Origin: Saccharicrinis carchari
GTDB lineage: Bacteria > Bacteroidota > Bacteroidia > Bacteroidales > Marinilabiliaceae
Assembly (NCBI RefSeq): GCF_900182605.1
Contig: NZ_FXTB01000001.1
Location: 1,054,001-1,118,000, forward strand
Reading direction: 5' to 3'
DNA: 64,000 nucleotides
Made by a program: the position numbers and the translations under genes. The first letter of the stretch is position 1; every line of letters begins with the position of its first letter. Below the pieces are notes generated by a model, which made no database searches, had not been told where the DNA came from, and saw only the letters and a list, made by a program, of their open reading frames with translations. This document shows, one piece after another, positions 18,976-27,657 of this stretch.

Positions 18976-20013
18976 TTATAGCCCCAGTTTTTCTTTAGCG
19001 TGGTTTAACAACAATTCAGTATAATCCGGGTTGTGTACTCCTGCGCTCCCGTCGTAATGTATGATTTTATAATTCCAGTAAGCTTCAAACACGTCTTTGT
19101 GGTACACCCCAACCACGGCATTATGACTTTCGTCCAAAATACCTTTTTCGACCAATGCTTGCGCTATTGCTTCTTCGGCTTGGTTTGTTTTTGTTTGTAC
19201 TCCGCCAATATCGAAATTGGTAGCATCTGTGTGACACGCGGTACAAGATGTTACGCTTGCAAGCATGGTGTGGCCACCATTTAATTTTCCTGATTCGGCT
19301 TCTCCCATGTGGCAACCCACGCATCCTGCCTTTTTGTGTGCATCCATTACTTTGCCTGTTTCGTTAGTATAACCCCCAACGCCAAAAATATTATTGGTCA
19401 TAGTGGTGTAATGCGGGCTTGCATGGGTGCTCGAGAGGTAAACACTATCAGCGTGTACGGAAAAAGCAAAGGAACCGTCGTTATTCCAAACGGAGTCTAC
19501 ATCGGCATATAAGTTACCGTTCGACCTCGATTGGTGGCAATTTGCACAAGTGTTGGAACTGCCTTCAAAATCAAAAACGGTTGTACCGTCAGCTTTTGAC
19601 AAAACGGAGGCTGTTGTTCGCATTGGGGCGCTAATGCCTTCCTCCAAACTTTGATGGTCGCCATGACATGTTCCACAAGATATTTTTGATGCAAAATCTA
19701 AATTTGAACTGGGATAATATCCCATGGTGTAAGATGTAAATCCTTCGTGAGAGTGACACTCCATACACCCTTGGCGAATGCCGGCGTATCCCAATTCAAA
19801 GCCCGGGTTTGCATGGCTCGATGCCGCATACTGTGTTGCAAGGGCATCTACGCTGGCCTGGCTGTGACATGTCAGGCACGATTGATTCCCATCAACACCG
19901 TTTGTGCCATCAGCACCAGCCGCCCCCACCGGACCTTCTTTGGTACATGATGTGGCAAGTAAGGCACAAATAAATCCAGAAAGGATAAATTTAAAAAACG
20001 TAGTGTATTTCAT
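18976..20013 (-). CDS. six-haem lipoprotein cytochrome c
   Basis: The first gene of the cytochrome unit encodes 345 residues with a lipobox (LLATSC, Cys near 23). A short glycine-rich collagen-like stretch follows (GPVGAAGADGTNGVDG), then six CxxCH sites: CLTCH, CMECH, CGTCH, CANCH, CVGCH and CTACH. The glycine-rich spacer after the lipid anchor suggests display away from the membrane, possibly on the cell surface. The last 70 residues lack haem sites and look helical. It could be the terminal reductase or extracellular electron exit, or an electron entry point. The family is not one I can name. Confidence 0.88.
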   Translation of the reverse strand: MKYTTFFKFILSGFICALLATSCTKEGPVGAAGADGTNGVDGNQSCLTCHSQASVDALATQYAASSHANPGFELGYAGIRQGCMECHSHEGFTSYTMGYYPSSNLDFASKISCGTCHGDHQSLEEGISAPMRTTASVLSKADGTTVFDFEGSSNTCANCHQSRSNGNLYADVDSVWNNDGSFAFSVHADSVYLSSTHASPHYTTMTNNIFGVGGYTNETGKVMDAHKKAGCVGCHMGEAESGKLNGGHTMLASVTSCTACHTDATNFDIGGVQTKTNQAEEAIAQALVEKGILDESHNAVVGVYHKDVFEAYWNYKIIHYDGSAGVHNPDYTELLLNHAKEKLGL

Positions 20014-20144
20014 AACGTAATAGATTTAGTATCCGGAGTAAAAATACCTGAAAAAATGCTTGATGTAGCAGGGGTGAAGATGATATATGCAAGGGCTGAT
20101 CTTGATATATCTTACAGCTTAAATTGACTTAATGCAGATGCATA

Positions 20145-20160
20145 ATTGACATATGTCAAT
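20145..20160. promoter_or_regulatory. perfect FNR/Crp-like palindrome ahead of the cytochrome genes
   Basis: ATTGACATATGTCAAT is a perfect 16-base palindrome with the layout TTGAC-N4-GTCAA, close to the FNR consensus TTGAT-N4-ATCAA. It lies 132 bases upstream of the first cytochrome start and two bases from the end of the Crp/Fnr-type gene, so that regulator is the obvious candidate to bind it. Confidence 0.65.
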
Positions 20161-20162
20161 GA

Positions 20163-20897
20163 TTAACCATTTTTGCTAATGGAAAGGAGCGAATCTTCGT
20201 CCAATAGTTCAATGGTATTTTGTTGGGTCTTAATGAGTTTTGAATCTTTGAATTGATGCAGAATGCGAACCAGACTCTCTTTGGTCATGTTCGACATTTC
20301 GGCTAAATCTAACCTTGTAAGCCGAGTGGTAAAAGGGTTTTGTTTATATATTTCCTTCCGCAGGTAAAGCAACGTGTCGGCAACGCGACCGGGCATGTAT
20401 TTTTGGGTTAGGCTGACCATTTTTGTTAAAAGGTAATTATTTTGCTTGGTGTGGTTGCGAAGCAAATCAATGGCAAACCTATTGTTTTCGGCAAAGAGTT
20501 TTGTAAGTGTTGACGCGTCTATTAAACAACAATCAACGTCTGTTAAGGCAGAAATGGTGAAGTGTTGCACATTGCCGTTGAACAGTCCGCCCCCTGAAAT
20601 AAAATCACCGTTAACTGCAATTTTTACCACCAGGTTTTTACCCTTTTCGCCTTCAACATAAACTTTTGCATAACCTGACTTCATACATACAACAAATGTT
20701 GACGTAGTGTTTTGTTTGATAATTGTTTCGCCTGCCTTATAACAAATTTGTTGTTTTCCCTCGATTAAAAAATCCAATTCTTTGCTCTCAAGCTGCTGAA
20801 ATATATTTGCTTCGCTCTCGAAAAAACAATTTTTGGTACAACAATTTTTAATTTTAGTGCAATTTTCACATCCCTTGTCCATAGTACTCCCCGCCAT
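20163..20897 (-). CDS. Crp/Fnr family transcription regulator with N-terminal cysteine cluster
   Basis: In this 244-residue regulator a cyclic-nucleotide-like beta-roll (about 45-150) is followed by a dimer helix and a helix-turn-helix (about 190-225). The recognition helix reads MTKESLVRIL, keeping the glutamate and arginine that contact TTGA half-sites in FNR. The N-terminus has cysteines at 10, 13, 19, 20 and 24, which could hold an iron-sulfur cluster as in FNR. It lies upstream of the cytochrome genes on the same strand with an FNR-like palindrome between. An imperfect site (TTGAAATCTATCAT, 20937-20950) about 40 bases before its own start suggests autoregulation. Confidence 0.88.
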   Translation of the reverse strand: MAGSTMDKGCENCTKIKNCCTKNCFFESEANIFQQLESKELDFLIEGKQQICYKAGETIIKQNTTSTFVVCMKSGYAKVYVEGEKGKNLVVKIAVNGDFISGGGLFNGNVQHFTISALTDVDCCLIDASTLTKLFAENNRFAIDLLRNHTKQNNYLLTKMVSLTQKYMPGRVADTLLYLRKEIYKQNPFTTRLTRLDLAEMSNMTKESLVRILHQFKDSKLIKTQQNTIELLDEDSLLSISKNG

Positions 20898-21476
20898 AAT
20901 TATCTCATTATAAACTAAGTGTGTCCCTCACCATAGTTGAAATCTATCATATACAATTAACCGACTCAAAATTAACATTTTTTAATGTATAGCAATGGTT
21001 TTTTGGTTATAATACTGACTTCGGCCGTTACATTTTTTTGGCCTTAGCAAAGTTGAAAAACCGGTGAGTTGAGCAAGGGGGGTCACTGGCCACGCGAATT
21101 GGATAAAGAAGTTATAAGATAGCTACAAGAAAAATAGTTTGGCCATGCCGGACTAAAATCAGCTTGTTTAAATATTTGTTCTTTTTAAAGAGGTTAAATA
21201 ATAGGTGTTCAACTTATAACCCACCATAGGAGTGTACCTTTCGGTAACTACAAGTATAAAAACTGAAGAGAAAGAGCTTATTTAAATGTTGCACTTTATT
21301 CCGATGCAAATATTATAATGTAGATAAAATAACAGTTACGGAGCTTCAAATTAGTAAGGCCTTATATTTTCCCCGGGTTCTGTACCGGGTTATTTACACT
21401 CTACTCCTTAGGGGGAGGCACAAAAATTTCCCTCCCGGGCAGTTTCCGGAAGGATAGGAAAGACCTCTTCTTCTCT
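20898..21476. other. gene-free region between the Crp/Fnr and GntR genes
   Basis: This 579-base spacer holds the regulator's own upstream region (imperfect FNR-like site at 20937-20950) and two hairpins near the GntR 3' end. It also has a stretch around 21103-21170 whose plus strand reads like a broken coding sequence (LDKEVIR, stop, LQEK, stop, FGHAGLKSA). That may be a decayed gene, but I cannot identify it. No RNA gene was recognised. Confidence 0.4.
21372..21436 (-). terminator. paired hairpins downstream of the GntR-type regulator gene
   Basis: GGGAGG/CCTCCC (21413-21418 with 21431-21436) and CCCGG/CCGGG (21372-21376 with 21385-21389) form two GC stems 40-105 bases past the regulator stop. 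A T-rich loop and AT-rich flanks are present, but neither is followed by a clean T-run on the minus strand. Confidence 0.4.
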
Positions 21477-22481
21477 TTATAATGAATTACGCTGTGTAAA
21501 TCTGGATATATTTTTTACTGCACCTGTTTTTTTATTTTCTACAAAATCAGCCAGTGTTTTACCCATCTCTTTAAAATCGGTTGAAATAGTTGAAATACCG
21601 TTGGCCACCACCTCTTTTAATGCAGAATCGTTGATGGATATTACCCCTACATCCTCCCCTATTTTTAATCCCTTTTCCCAACACCGTTTTACCAAATTAA
21701 TCAGCATACGGTCGGTAGGCAAAATATACACCTCACCTTTTTTTATGGGTTTACTTTTTATTTGATCGTACACCTCATAATTAACCTTGTTATCTGCACA
21801 AAAACGCTCAAATCCGGTTAAAAATCCTTCCGGCTCCTTACCTCCGGGATAGGCCAATATCACTTTGTTGTATTTTTTTAATAAGGGGTGCGCTGCGCTA
21901 AGACCATTATACATATCCTCATCGAAGGATTGATAAATAACCGGATAGTTTTTTAATTCATTAATTTTCCTATCCAACAGATAAACTTTATCATGCGGCA
22001 AAATTTCAATAATGGGTAAAACAGCACTTAGGTTAGCCGGCATAATAACATAAGCCGAATATCTTCCGGCTCTTTCTTTAATCAGTGATGAAAATACGTT
22101 GGTATCAAAATGATGGAAATAAATATCTACCTGGGTATCATCGGACAAATTATCGATAAATGCATTGTACAATTCCTCTTTAAAAGTATTGAGTTCGTCA
22201 AAAAGCACCATAACTCTTTTTACAATACCCACATTATCACTATCCACAAAGTATCCCTTTCCAGGCACCGCAGCCAATATACCTCTGGCCTTTAGCTCAT
22301 TGAAGGCCAGCATTACTGTATCGCGAGACAAATTATACTCGTTGGCTATTTCGTTGATAGACGGTATTTTATCGCCCTTTTTAATAAGACCATCTGTAAT
22401 ACCATTGATGATAGATTGAATGATTTGACGGTATTTGGCCTGTTTGTGCTCTGTTGATATTTTAATGATTTTTCTTATCAT
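21477..22481 (-). CDS. GntR-family regulator with LacI-type ligand-binding domain
   Basis: This 334-residue regulator has an N-terminal winged helix (residues 12-75: KIPSINEIANEYNLSRDTVM, then GKGYFV) typical of GntR proteins. It is joined to a periplasmic-binding-protein-like sensor domain (about 85-330) as in LacI/AraR-type regulators, so the ligand is probably a sugar or related metabolite. An inverted repeat TACTGGT-N4-ACCAGTA begins 15 bases upstream of the start and is the likely autoregulatory operator. No obvious target gene lies next to it. A decayed copy of its 3' end lies at 15390-15511. Confidence 0.88.
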   Translation of the reverse strand: MIRKIIKISTEHKQAKYRQIIQSIINGITDGLIKKGDKIPSINEIANEYNLSRDTVMLAFNELKARGILAAVPGKGYFVDSDNVGIVKRVMVLFDELNTFKEELYNAFIDNLSDDTQVDIYFHHFDTNVFSSLIKERAGRYSAYVIMPANLSAVLPIIEILPHDKVYLLDRKINELKNYPVIYQSFDEDMYNGLSAAHPLLKKYNKVILAYPGGKEPEGFLTGFERFCADNKVNYEVYDQIKSKPIKKGEVYILPTDRMLINLVKRCWEKGLKIGEDVGVISINDSALKEVVANGISTISTDFKEMGKTLADFVENKKTGAVKNISRFTQRNSL

Positions 22482-22495
22482 AAAACTAAATTTCC

Positions 22496-22513
22496 TACTG
22501 GTGCGTACCAGTA
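22496..22513. promoter_or_regulatory. probable GntR operator
   Basis: TACTGGT (22496-22502) and ACCAGTA (22507-22513) form a perfect inverted repeat with a four-base spacer, 15 bases ahead of the regulator start codon. I saw no second good copy in the window's intergenic DNA. Confidence 0.6.
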
Positions 22514-22588
22514 TGTAAAATTAGATATTTTATACTCAGATGCAAATACTGTATCCGGAAGTAATCTTTTTGCCTAAACCATTTTAAC

Positions 22589-23164
22589 CTAAGGTTTCTT
22601 TTTTGAACCTATATACAAGAGTGAGTCTTCTGTTTCAAATTCCTTATAACTACTCAATTCCAGGATATTAAAGTAATGAGAGAAAAAATCTTTCAAAGAT
22701 GCCTCGGTATGATTATTTACAAACATACCCTTAAAATTTTCTGTTCCGCTTCCTTTCCAAAACGAATGACAAATTATCCCGTTCGCACTTAACATTTCGT
22801 ATTGTCTTTGAATGGAACACTCCAGTTCCTCATTGGTAAGGTGATGTAGCACCTTATTTGAATAGATGCAGTCGAAGGTTAAAGCGGTATCCATTTTTGC
22901 CGCATCCAGTTCAATAAACACATCCTTGGGAAATCGCATCCTGAGTCTGTTTAAAAACTCCGTTGAATAGTCTGATCCTATCACATTAAAATCTTTCCTC
23001 AAAATCGCAAAGTCAGCTCCCGGGCCTGAGCCCAGCTCCAGCACATGCGAATGCGGCAAAAGGTATAACTTTAATTTTTGGATTAAATCTCGCCCATCGA
23101 ATCCTTTCGCCATCTGAATGTACTTTTCAACGGTGCGCCTGTTTTTATAAAAGTCACTGTCCAT
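22589..23164 (-). CDS. class I SAM-dependent methyltransferase
   Basis: I start it at the ATG at 23164, two bases after the stop of the upstream kinase gene (191 residues, MDSDFYKNRR). An alternative ATG at 23185 would overlap that gene by 19 bases. Motif I is VLELGSGPGADFAIL and the acidic motif after strand two is NVIGSDYS. FDCIYSNKVLHHLT is motif IV, placing it with small-molecule methyltransferases of the UbiE/type 11 kind. The substrate is unknown. The tight coupling suggests co-transcription with the diacylglycerol kinase family gene. Confidence 0.82.
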   Translation of the reverse strand: MDSDFYKNRRTVEKYIQMAKGFDGRDLIQKLKLYLLPHSHVLELGSGPGADFAILRKDFNVIGSDYSTEFLNRLRMRFPKDVFIELDAAKMDTALTFDCIYSNKVLHHLTNEELECSIQRQYEMLSANGIICHSFWKGSGTENFKGMFVNNHTEASLKDFFSHYFNILELSSYKEFETEDSLLYIGSKKKP

Positions 23165-23166
23165 GT

Positions 23167-23550
23167 TCAACTTATTAGTTGCCATAATTTTGGCACGAAA
23201 ATAACTCCCCCGATAATAAAAGCTGCCATTGCCCCCCAAAGTACCGCACCGGCTGCTAAATCCTTTATTTTTTTTATTCGCACATCTTTTTGTGGGCATA
23301 CAAAATCGGCCAGGTTTTCGATGGCCGCGTTAAGTAGCTCCAAAGATATTACCAAAGCAATGGATAAGAGCACCGTCAGCCATTCTGTGGTATTGATATC
23401 CAATACAAAACCCAGAGTAAGAGCAATGATGGCCACAGCCAAATGGATTCTTGCATTGTGCTCCTCTTTAAAAAGAAGTTTCAAGCCGTTAAAAGCATGC
23501 ATAAAACTTTGCATCCTTTTTGTAATACTGCATTGGGCAGGTTTATTCAT
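23167..23550 (-). CDS. dgkA: diacylglycerol kinase family protein (prokaryotic DgkA type)
   Basis: This is a small integral membrane kinase of 127 residues with three hydrophobic helices. Family motifs are FKEEHNARIH (residues 27-36), ELLNAAIENLADFV (about 71-84) with the catalytic glutamate region, and KDLAAGAVL (about 96-104). In Bacteroidota and Gram-positives such proteins phosphorylate undecaprenol or diacylglycerol, recycling lipid carriers for the cell wall. Which lipid is used cannot be told here. A -7 box TATTTTTG on the minus strand at 23644-23651 is a possible promoter. Confidence 0.9.
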   Translation of the reverse strand: MNKPAQCSITKRMQSFMHAFNGLKLLFKEEHNARIHLAVAIIALTLGFVLDINTTEWLTVLLSIALVISLELLNAAIENLADFVCPQKDVRIKKIKDLAAGAVLWGAMAAFIIGGVIFVPKLWQLIS

Positions 23551-23926
23551 ATCGTGATATTTTAGACCAAATATGGGATAAAAAAAGGAGAGATATAAAC
23601 CCTCATAAAAGTATTGAAACTATCGATAAAATAAATATTTGGACAAAAATAGTATCTTTATGAAAAGACAGATAAAATTTGATTACTGATTAGTAACAGA
23701 TAAATAGAATAGTGCCTTTAGTTGATCCAAAATAAACGCCATCAATCCGGCACAAATTAAATCTATTAAGGCATTTAAAAATGCAAGTCCAACCGTAGTC
23801 GTGACCAACGATTCTGGCTTCAGGTAGAACGATTTTACTTGCCTTATCCCGGATTTTTTAAATATATTAAAATGTAAAGCAATCGGATATAGCAACTTTG
23901 AATTTTTAACCTGAAAATCATCAAGT
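23551..23926. other. spacer between dgkA and cbpA, divergent promoters
   Basis: It contains a likely -7 box for the kinase gene (TATTTTTG, minus strand, 23644-23651) and a small inverted repeat TTACT-gatt-AGTAA (23683-23696). It also overlaps an 84-codon minus-strand frame with a hydrophobic middle, which I do not accept as a gene because it begins inside cbpA. Nothing else is seen. Confidence 0.35.
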
Positions 23927-24877
23927 ATGGAATACAAAGACTATTATAAAACACTGGGGGTTGATAAAAAAGCCTCGCAGGATGATATAAAAAAGGCTTA
24001 CCGTAAACTTGCCATAAAATACCACCCCGACAAAAACCAGGGCAACAAGACCGCAGAAGAAAAATTTAAAGAGATTGGTGAAGCCAAAGAGGTTTTGCTG
24101 GATCCTGAAAAACGCAAATTGTACGACGAATTAGGTGCTAACTGGAAACAGTATCAACAAGCCGGATACAAGCCTGGCGACAACAGGCGATATCAGCAGC
24201 AGCAGAATGCTCAAGGAGGCCGCCACTATACTTTTGAAGGAGACCCATCTGAATTTTTTGGTGGGGGATCCGGATTCTCTGACTTTTTTGAATCCTTTTT
24301 TGGAGGCGGTGGCGCAGGAGCCGGAGGGTTTTCTGGCGGTGGAGGTTTTGGCGGCTTTAATGCCAATATGCCGGGCAACGACCTGACGGGCCAAATACAT
24401 ATTACCCTGCAGGAAGCTTATACAGGAACCGAACGCATACTGGATACAGGAACCGAAAAACTAAAGGTTAAAATAAAACCCGGGGCTTATGAGGGATTAA
24501 AGTTACGTGTAAAAGGCAAAGGGGAAAAAGGACGGGGCGGTCAGGACGGAAACCTTTACCTCAACATTAAAATTGAAGATAACGAAGTATATCAACGCAA
24601 GGGAAATGATTTGTACATGGAGGTTCCTGTCGATCTTTTCACGGCCTTGCTGGGAGGCAAACAGCAAATCCATACCCTTTCGGGAAGTGTAAATATTACC
24701 CTACCCGAAGGCACACAAAACGGCAAGCAATTGCGACTTAAAGGTAAAGGCATGCCCGTATATGGCAAAAGAACACATGGTGATTTATATATAAAACTGA
24801 CGGTACGTTTACCTGATAAGTTAAATGCAGAACAAAAAGAACTGGCAAAGAAATTAAAAGATAGTTTGAAAAAATAA
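23927..24877 (+). CDS. cbpA: CbpA-type J-domain co-chaperone
   Basis: This 316-residue DnaJ homologue of class B has a J-domain at residues 4-68 with HPD (KYHPDKNQ). A long Gly/Phe-rich region (about 105-145) and two C-terminal substrate-binding beta-domains (about 148-310) follow. The zinc-finger cysteines of DnaJ are missing, which places it with CbpA. It works with DnaK in protein folding or stress. The next gene, 40 bases on, takes the position held by the modulator gene cbpM elsewhere but encodes an unrelated-looking protein. Confidence 0.93.
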   Translation: MEYKDYYKTLGVDKKASQDDIKKAYRKLAIKYHPDKNQGNKTAEEKFKEIGEAKEVLLDPEKRKLYDELGANWKQYQQAGYKPGDNRRYQQQQNAQGGRHYTFEGDPSEFFGGGSGFSDFFESFFGGGGAGAGGFSGGGGFGGFNANMPGNDLTGQIHITLQEAYTGTERILDTGTEKLKVKIKPGAYEGLKLRVKGKGEKGRGGQDGNLYLNIKIEDNEVYQRKGNDLYMEVPVDLFTALLGGKQQIHTLSGSVNITLPEGTQNGKQLRLKGKGMPVYGKRTHGDLYIKLTVRLPDKLNAEQKELAKKLKDSLKK

Positions 24878-24917
24878 TATAGGAAAGGCAATTCTTAATA
24901 TTAAAATTCAGGACAAT

Positions 24918-25277
24918 ATGAAAAAGAATGATTTTTTAGATCTATACGATAGAAGTATGCCTCGCAATATGCTTGATTTGATTGACGCGGTGATAGAAAC
25001 GGAACTTTTTTTCAATTCACAATCGCTTCAATTTATCTATTCTTCGAAACAAGAGATGAATGCGGCCATAAACAGAGCCATGCACATTTGCCGTAACATG
25101 GGTCTGCCGCTTGAAAGGCATTTTAGGATAAGCTACATATCGGATCATAGTCAACACGCGGTGCTGCAGGTGTGGAAAATGTCGAAAGCCGCATATTACC
25201 TCACCATTATCAACGGCGATCCGGACAACCCAATGGTAAGCCGAATGCAATGGGAATTAATTAAAAAGATGCTCTGA
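24918..25277 (+). CDS. hypothetical protein downstream of cbpA
   Basis: This 119-residue soluble protein has no signal peptide or membrane segment. The first 45 residues look helical (LDLYDRSMPRNMLDLIDAVI). The middle has HICRNMGLPLERHFRISYI, and the end (SKAAYYLTIINGDPDNPMV, then QWELIKKML) looks mixed alpha/beta. It does not resemble the MerR-like CbpM modulators I know. Its position and same strand, 40 bases after cbpA, suggest co-transcription and a possible link to the chaperone. No function can be given from sequence. Confidence 0.6.
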   Translation: MKKNDFLDLYDRSMPRNMLDLIDAVIETELFFNSQSLQFIYSSKQEMNAAINRAMHICRNMGLPLERHFRISYISDHSQHAVLQVWKMSKAAYYLTIINGDPDNPMVSRMQWELIKKML

Positions 25278-25334
25278 ACACCCCCTTGCCGGCCAATAAA
25301 CTTCATTTAAAAAAGATAATAAAATCAAATACCC

Positions 25335-25342
25335 TATCTTTG
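25335..25342 (+). promoter_or_regulatory. -7 promoter box of the U32 gene
   Basis: TATCTTTG is a full match to the Bacteroidota -7 consensus TAnnTTTG. It would place the transcript start near 25348, only about ten bases before the ATG at 25360, so the message would be almost leaderless. The -33 element is not clear. Confidence 0.5.
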
Positions 25343-25359
25343 CACCTGTGAAACGAAAA

Positions 25360-27621
25360 ATGGAGTTATTGGTTCCGGGTGGAGATGTGGATGCTATCAA
25401 AGCGGCTATCCTTGCCGTCGGCGGTCATCCGATAGCCGACGAAGATAGCAGTACCCATGCCATTTACTGCGGCTTAGATAAATTTAATGCGCGCAACAGG
25501 GCAGCAAACATCAGTTTCGATGAGTTGCAAAGCATCATCCGATTGGCACACACACATAACTGCCTTATATTTCTTACCCTTAACATCCTTATTCTCGAAA
25601 ATGAGATTACAGCATTGACAAGTCTGCTCAACCAACTGGCCAACACCCAGATAGATGGACTTATCGTTCAGGACTTGGGATTACTCTATCTCCTCAAAAA
25701 ACATTACCCCACCTTACCTGTACACGCATCCACACAAATGACCACGCACAACCCGGGACAAATTAAATTTTTGCATAAGCTGGGCGTTGAACGGGTTAAC
25801 TTATCGCGTGAGCTGAACCTGGAGGAGATAAAACATTTAAGCAGCATTGCCAACGAAAACAAAATGAGTACAGAGGTCTTTGTGCACGGCTCTCAATGCC
25901 TTTCGTTCTCGGGCATTTGTTATATGAGCTCATTTTATGGCAGCAACTCGGGCAACCGCGGCAGGTGCAGTCAGCCGTGCCGAGATAAATACAACACTAC
26001 CTTAGCAGGTAATGATTATCCATTGAACCTAAAAGACAATGCGGCTTATAACAACATAGGCGAACTATACGATGCCGGCGTTTACTCACTCAAAATTGAG
26101 GGGCGCATAAAAAAATCCGATTACATCTATTCGGTAGCCCGAACCTATCGGAAACAATTGGACAGCTGGCTCAAGCAAAAAACCTTACAAAACGATAGTG
26201 CCAGCCTATACAAAGTGTTTAACCGCGACTTTTCAAATGCCTATCTCACCGGTAATATTTCAAAAAAGATGTTTATCGATAACCCGCGCGATTATTCCCT
26301 TAAACGGATTGCCGCGGAAAATAAGCATTTATCGCAGGAGGAAATAGCAGATGCCGAGCAGGCGCTTTACAACGAAAAGGATACGATAAAGGCTGAAGTA
26401 GAGGAAAAGATAAAGCACCTTAGCATTGAAAAATTACCTTTAACCATGCGCGTCTCCGGCCGCGAAGGCACTCCTTTAAAAGTAACTGTACAAAAGGATC
26501 AAACTTCCTTTGATGTCTATTCCAATATAACACTCACGGGCAAAGGCACAGAGGCTTTACGCTACGATACAATTTTTAAACGCTTAAAAGCTATTAACGA
26601 TACCGATTATTTTATTTCAGATATGGATTTGGAGCATATGCCAAACAATCTGTATTTACCTTTTAAGGAGCTAACCACTATTAAAAATCAGTTGCTTTAT
26701 ATTTTAAACGACAACAAGCACCCTATTGCTCCCATTCGTCTTCCTGCACTAAAAAACACATCCGAGTCCCATGCCCAAACACCTGTGCATGTCATTATTT
26801 CCTCGTTGAAAGATTTACAGCAAGTAAAGAAAACCAATGCCCAATTATATTTCAAACTCCCCAGCAACTTTAAAAAAAATTTTACAGAACTGGTGGGTAT
26901 TTTCAAACAAGAGCCAAAACTAATCCCCTGGTTTCCGGCTGTCATTATAGGCGACGATTACCTACTGGCTCTTAAGTTTTTAGATAAAGCAAAACCCCGG
27001 TTGTTGGTTACCGACAATACGGGGATCGCCTTTGAAGCCTGTAATAACGGCATTAAGTGGATTGCAGGACCAAGTTTAAACCTGGTTAATTCGTATAGTT
27101 TATTGTGCTTAAAAGAGGATTTTAATTGTTCGGGTGCCTTTTTATCTAACGAAATAAGCCGTAGCCAAATAAAGGGCATTCAAAAACCCGCCGACTTTAA
27201 ATTATTCTATAGCATTTATCATCCTCAGCTTTTAATGACCACACGACAGTGTTTGTTTCACCAGGTTGTTGGATGCCAAAAAACAACCCTGAACGATAGT
27301 TGTATGCAGCACTGCGAAAAGTCGTCCTCTATTACCAACACCAAAGACATTGCCTTTATTATTGAAAAAACCTATGGGAACCATCAGCGAATTTATGGTC
27401 GCCAACATTGCTTAAACACCGCTATTGTGAAAGACATGCCCCATCGTTTTGATGCGTTTGTTGTGGATTTAAGCCCTGTAAAAACCGAAACTAATGTAAA
27501 AACAGACCATAAGGATCTTCTCCATTGTTTTGAAGAGTTCATTTTGGGTAAAACAGATGCAGAAGAGCTACATCAATTGATTGCCCCAACCAGCAACAAT
27601 GCCTACAAAAAAGGAATTTAA
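25360..27621 (+). CDS. U32 family protein (RlhA-like, RNA hydroxylation candidate)
   Basis: The ATG at 25360 (MELLVPGGDVDAI) is preferred to the in-frame GTG at 25348 and gives 753 residues. The N-terminal TIM-barrel-like U32 domain carries the signature around SSFYGSNSGNRGRCSQPCR, with iron-sulfur-type cysteines also later (GCQKTTLNDSCMQHC). A middle domain with PLTMRVSGREGTPLKV resembles DUF3656. Proteins annotated as U32 peptidases include RlhA, TrhP and UbiU, which hydroxylate RNA or ubiquinone and are not proteases. The length and DUF3656-like part favour RlhA (23S rRNA), but this is inference. Confidence 0.8.
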   Translation: MELLVPGGDVDAIKAAILAVGGHPIADEDSSTHAIYCGLDKFNARNRAANISFDELQSIIRLAHTHNCLIFLTLNILILENEITALTSLLNQLANTQIDGLIVQDLGLLYLLKKHYPTLPVHASTQMTTHNPGQIKFLHKLGVERVNLSRELNLEEIKHLSSIANENKMSTEVFVHGSQCLSFSGICYMSSFYGSNSGNRGRCSQPCRDKYNTTLAGNDYPLNLKDNAAYNNIGELYDAGVYSLKIEGRIKKSDYIYSVARTYRKQLDSWLKQKTLQNDSASLYKVFNRDFSNAYLTGNISKKMFIDNPRDYSLKRIAAENKHLSQEEIADAEQALYNEKDTIKAEVEEKIKHLSIEKLPLTMRVSGREGTPLKVTVQKDQTSFDVYSNITLTGKGTEALRYDTIFKRLKAINDTDYFISDMDLEHMPNNLYLPFKELTTIKNQLLYILNDNKHPIAPIRLPALKNTSESHAQTPVHVIISSLKDLQQVKKTNAQLYFKLPSNFKKNFTELVGIFKQEPKLIPWFPAVIIGDDYLLALKFLDKAKPRLLVTDNTGIAFEACNNGIKWIAGPSLNLVNSYSLLCLKEDFNCSGAFLSNEISRSQIKGIQKPADFKLFYSIYHPQLLMTTRQCLFHQVVGCQKTTLNDSCMQHCEKSSSITNTKDIAFIIEKTYGNHQRIYGRQHCLNTAIVKDMPHRFDAFVVDLSPVKTETNVKTDHKDLLHCFEEFILGKTDAEELHQLIAPTSNNAYKKGI

Positions 27622-27657
27622 ACTGCCTCCTTTGTTAAGGGGGAATGGATATGCCTG

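Noticed and set aside
23683-23937. 84-codon minus-strand frame with a hydrophobic centre upstream of cbpA
   Set aside because: Its only ATG lies inside the cbpA coding region and it would cover the cbpA promoter. No family is recognisable. A decayed fragment cannot be excluded.
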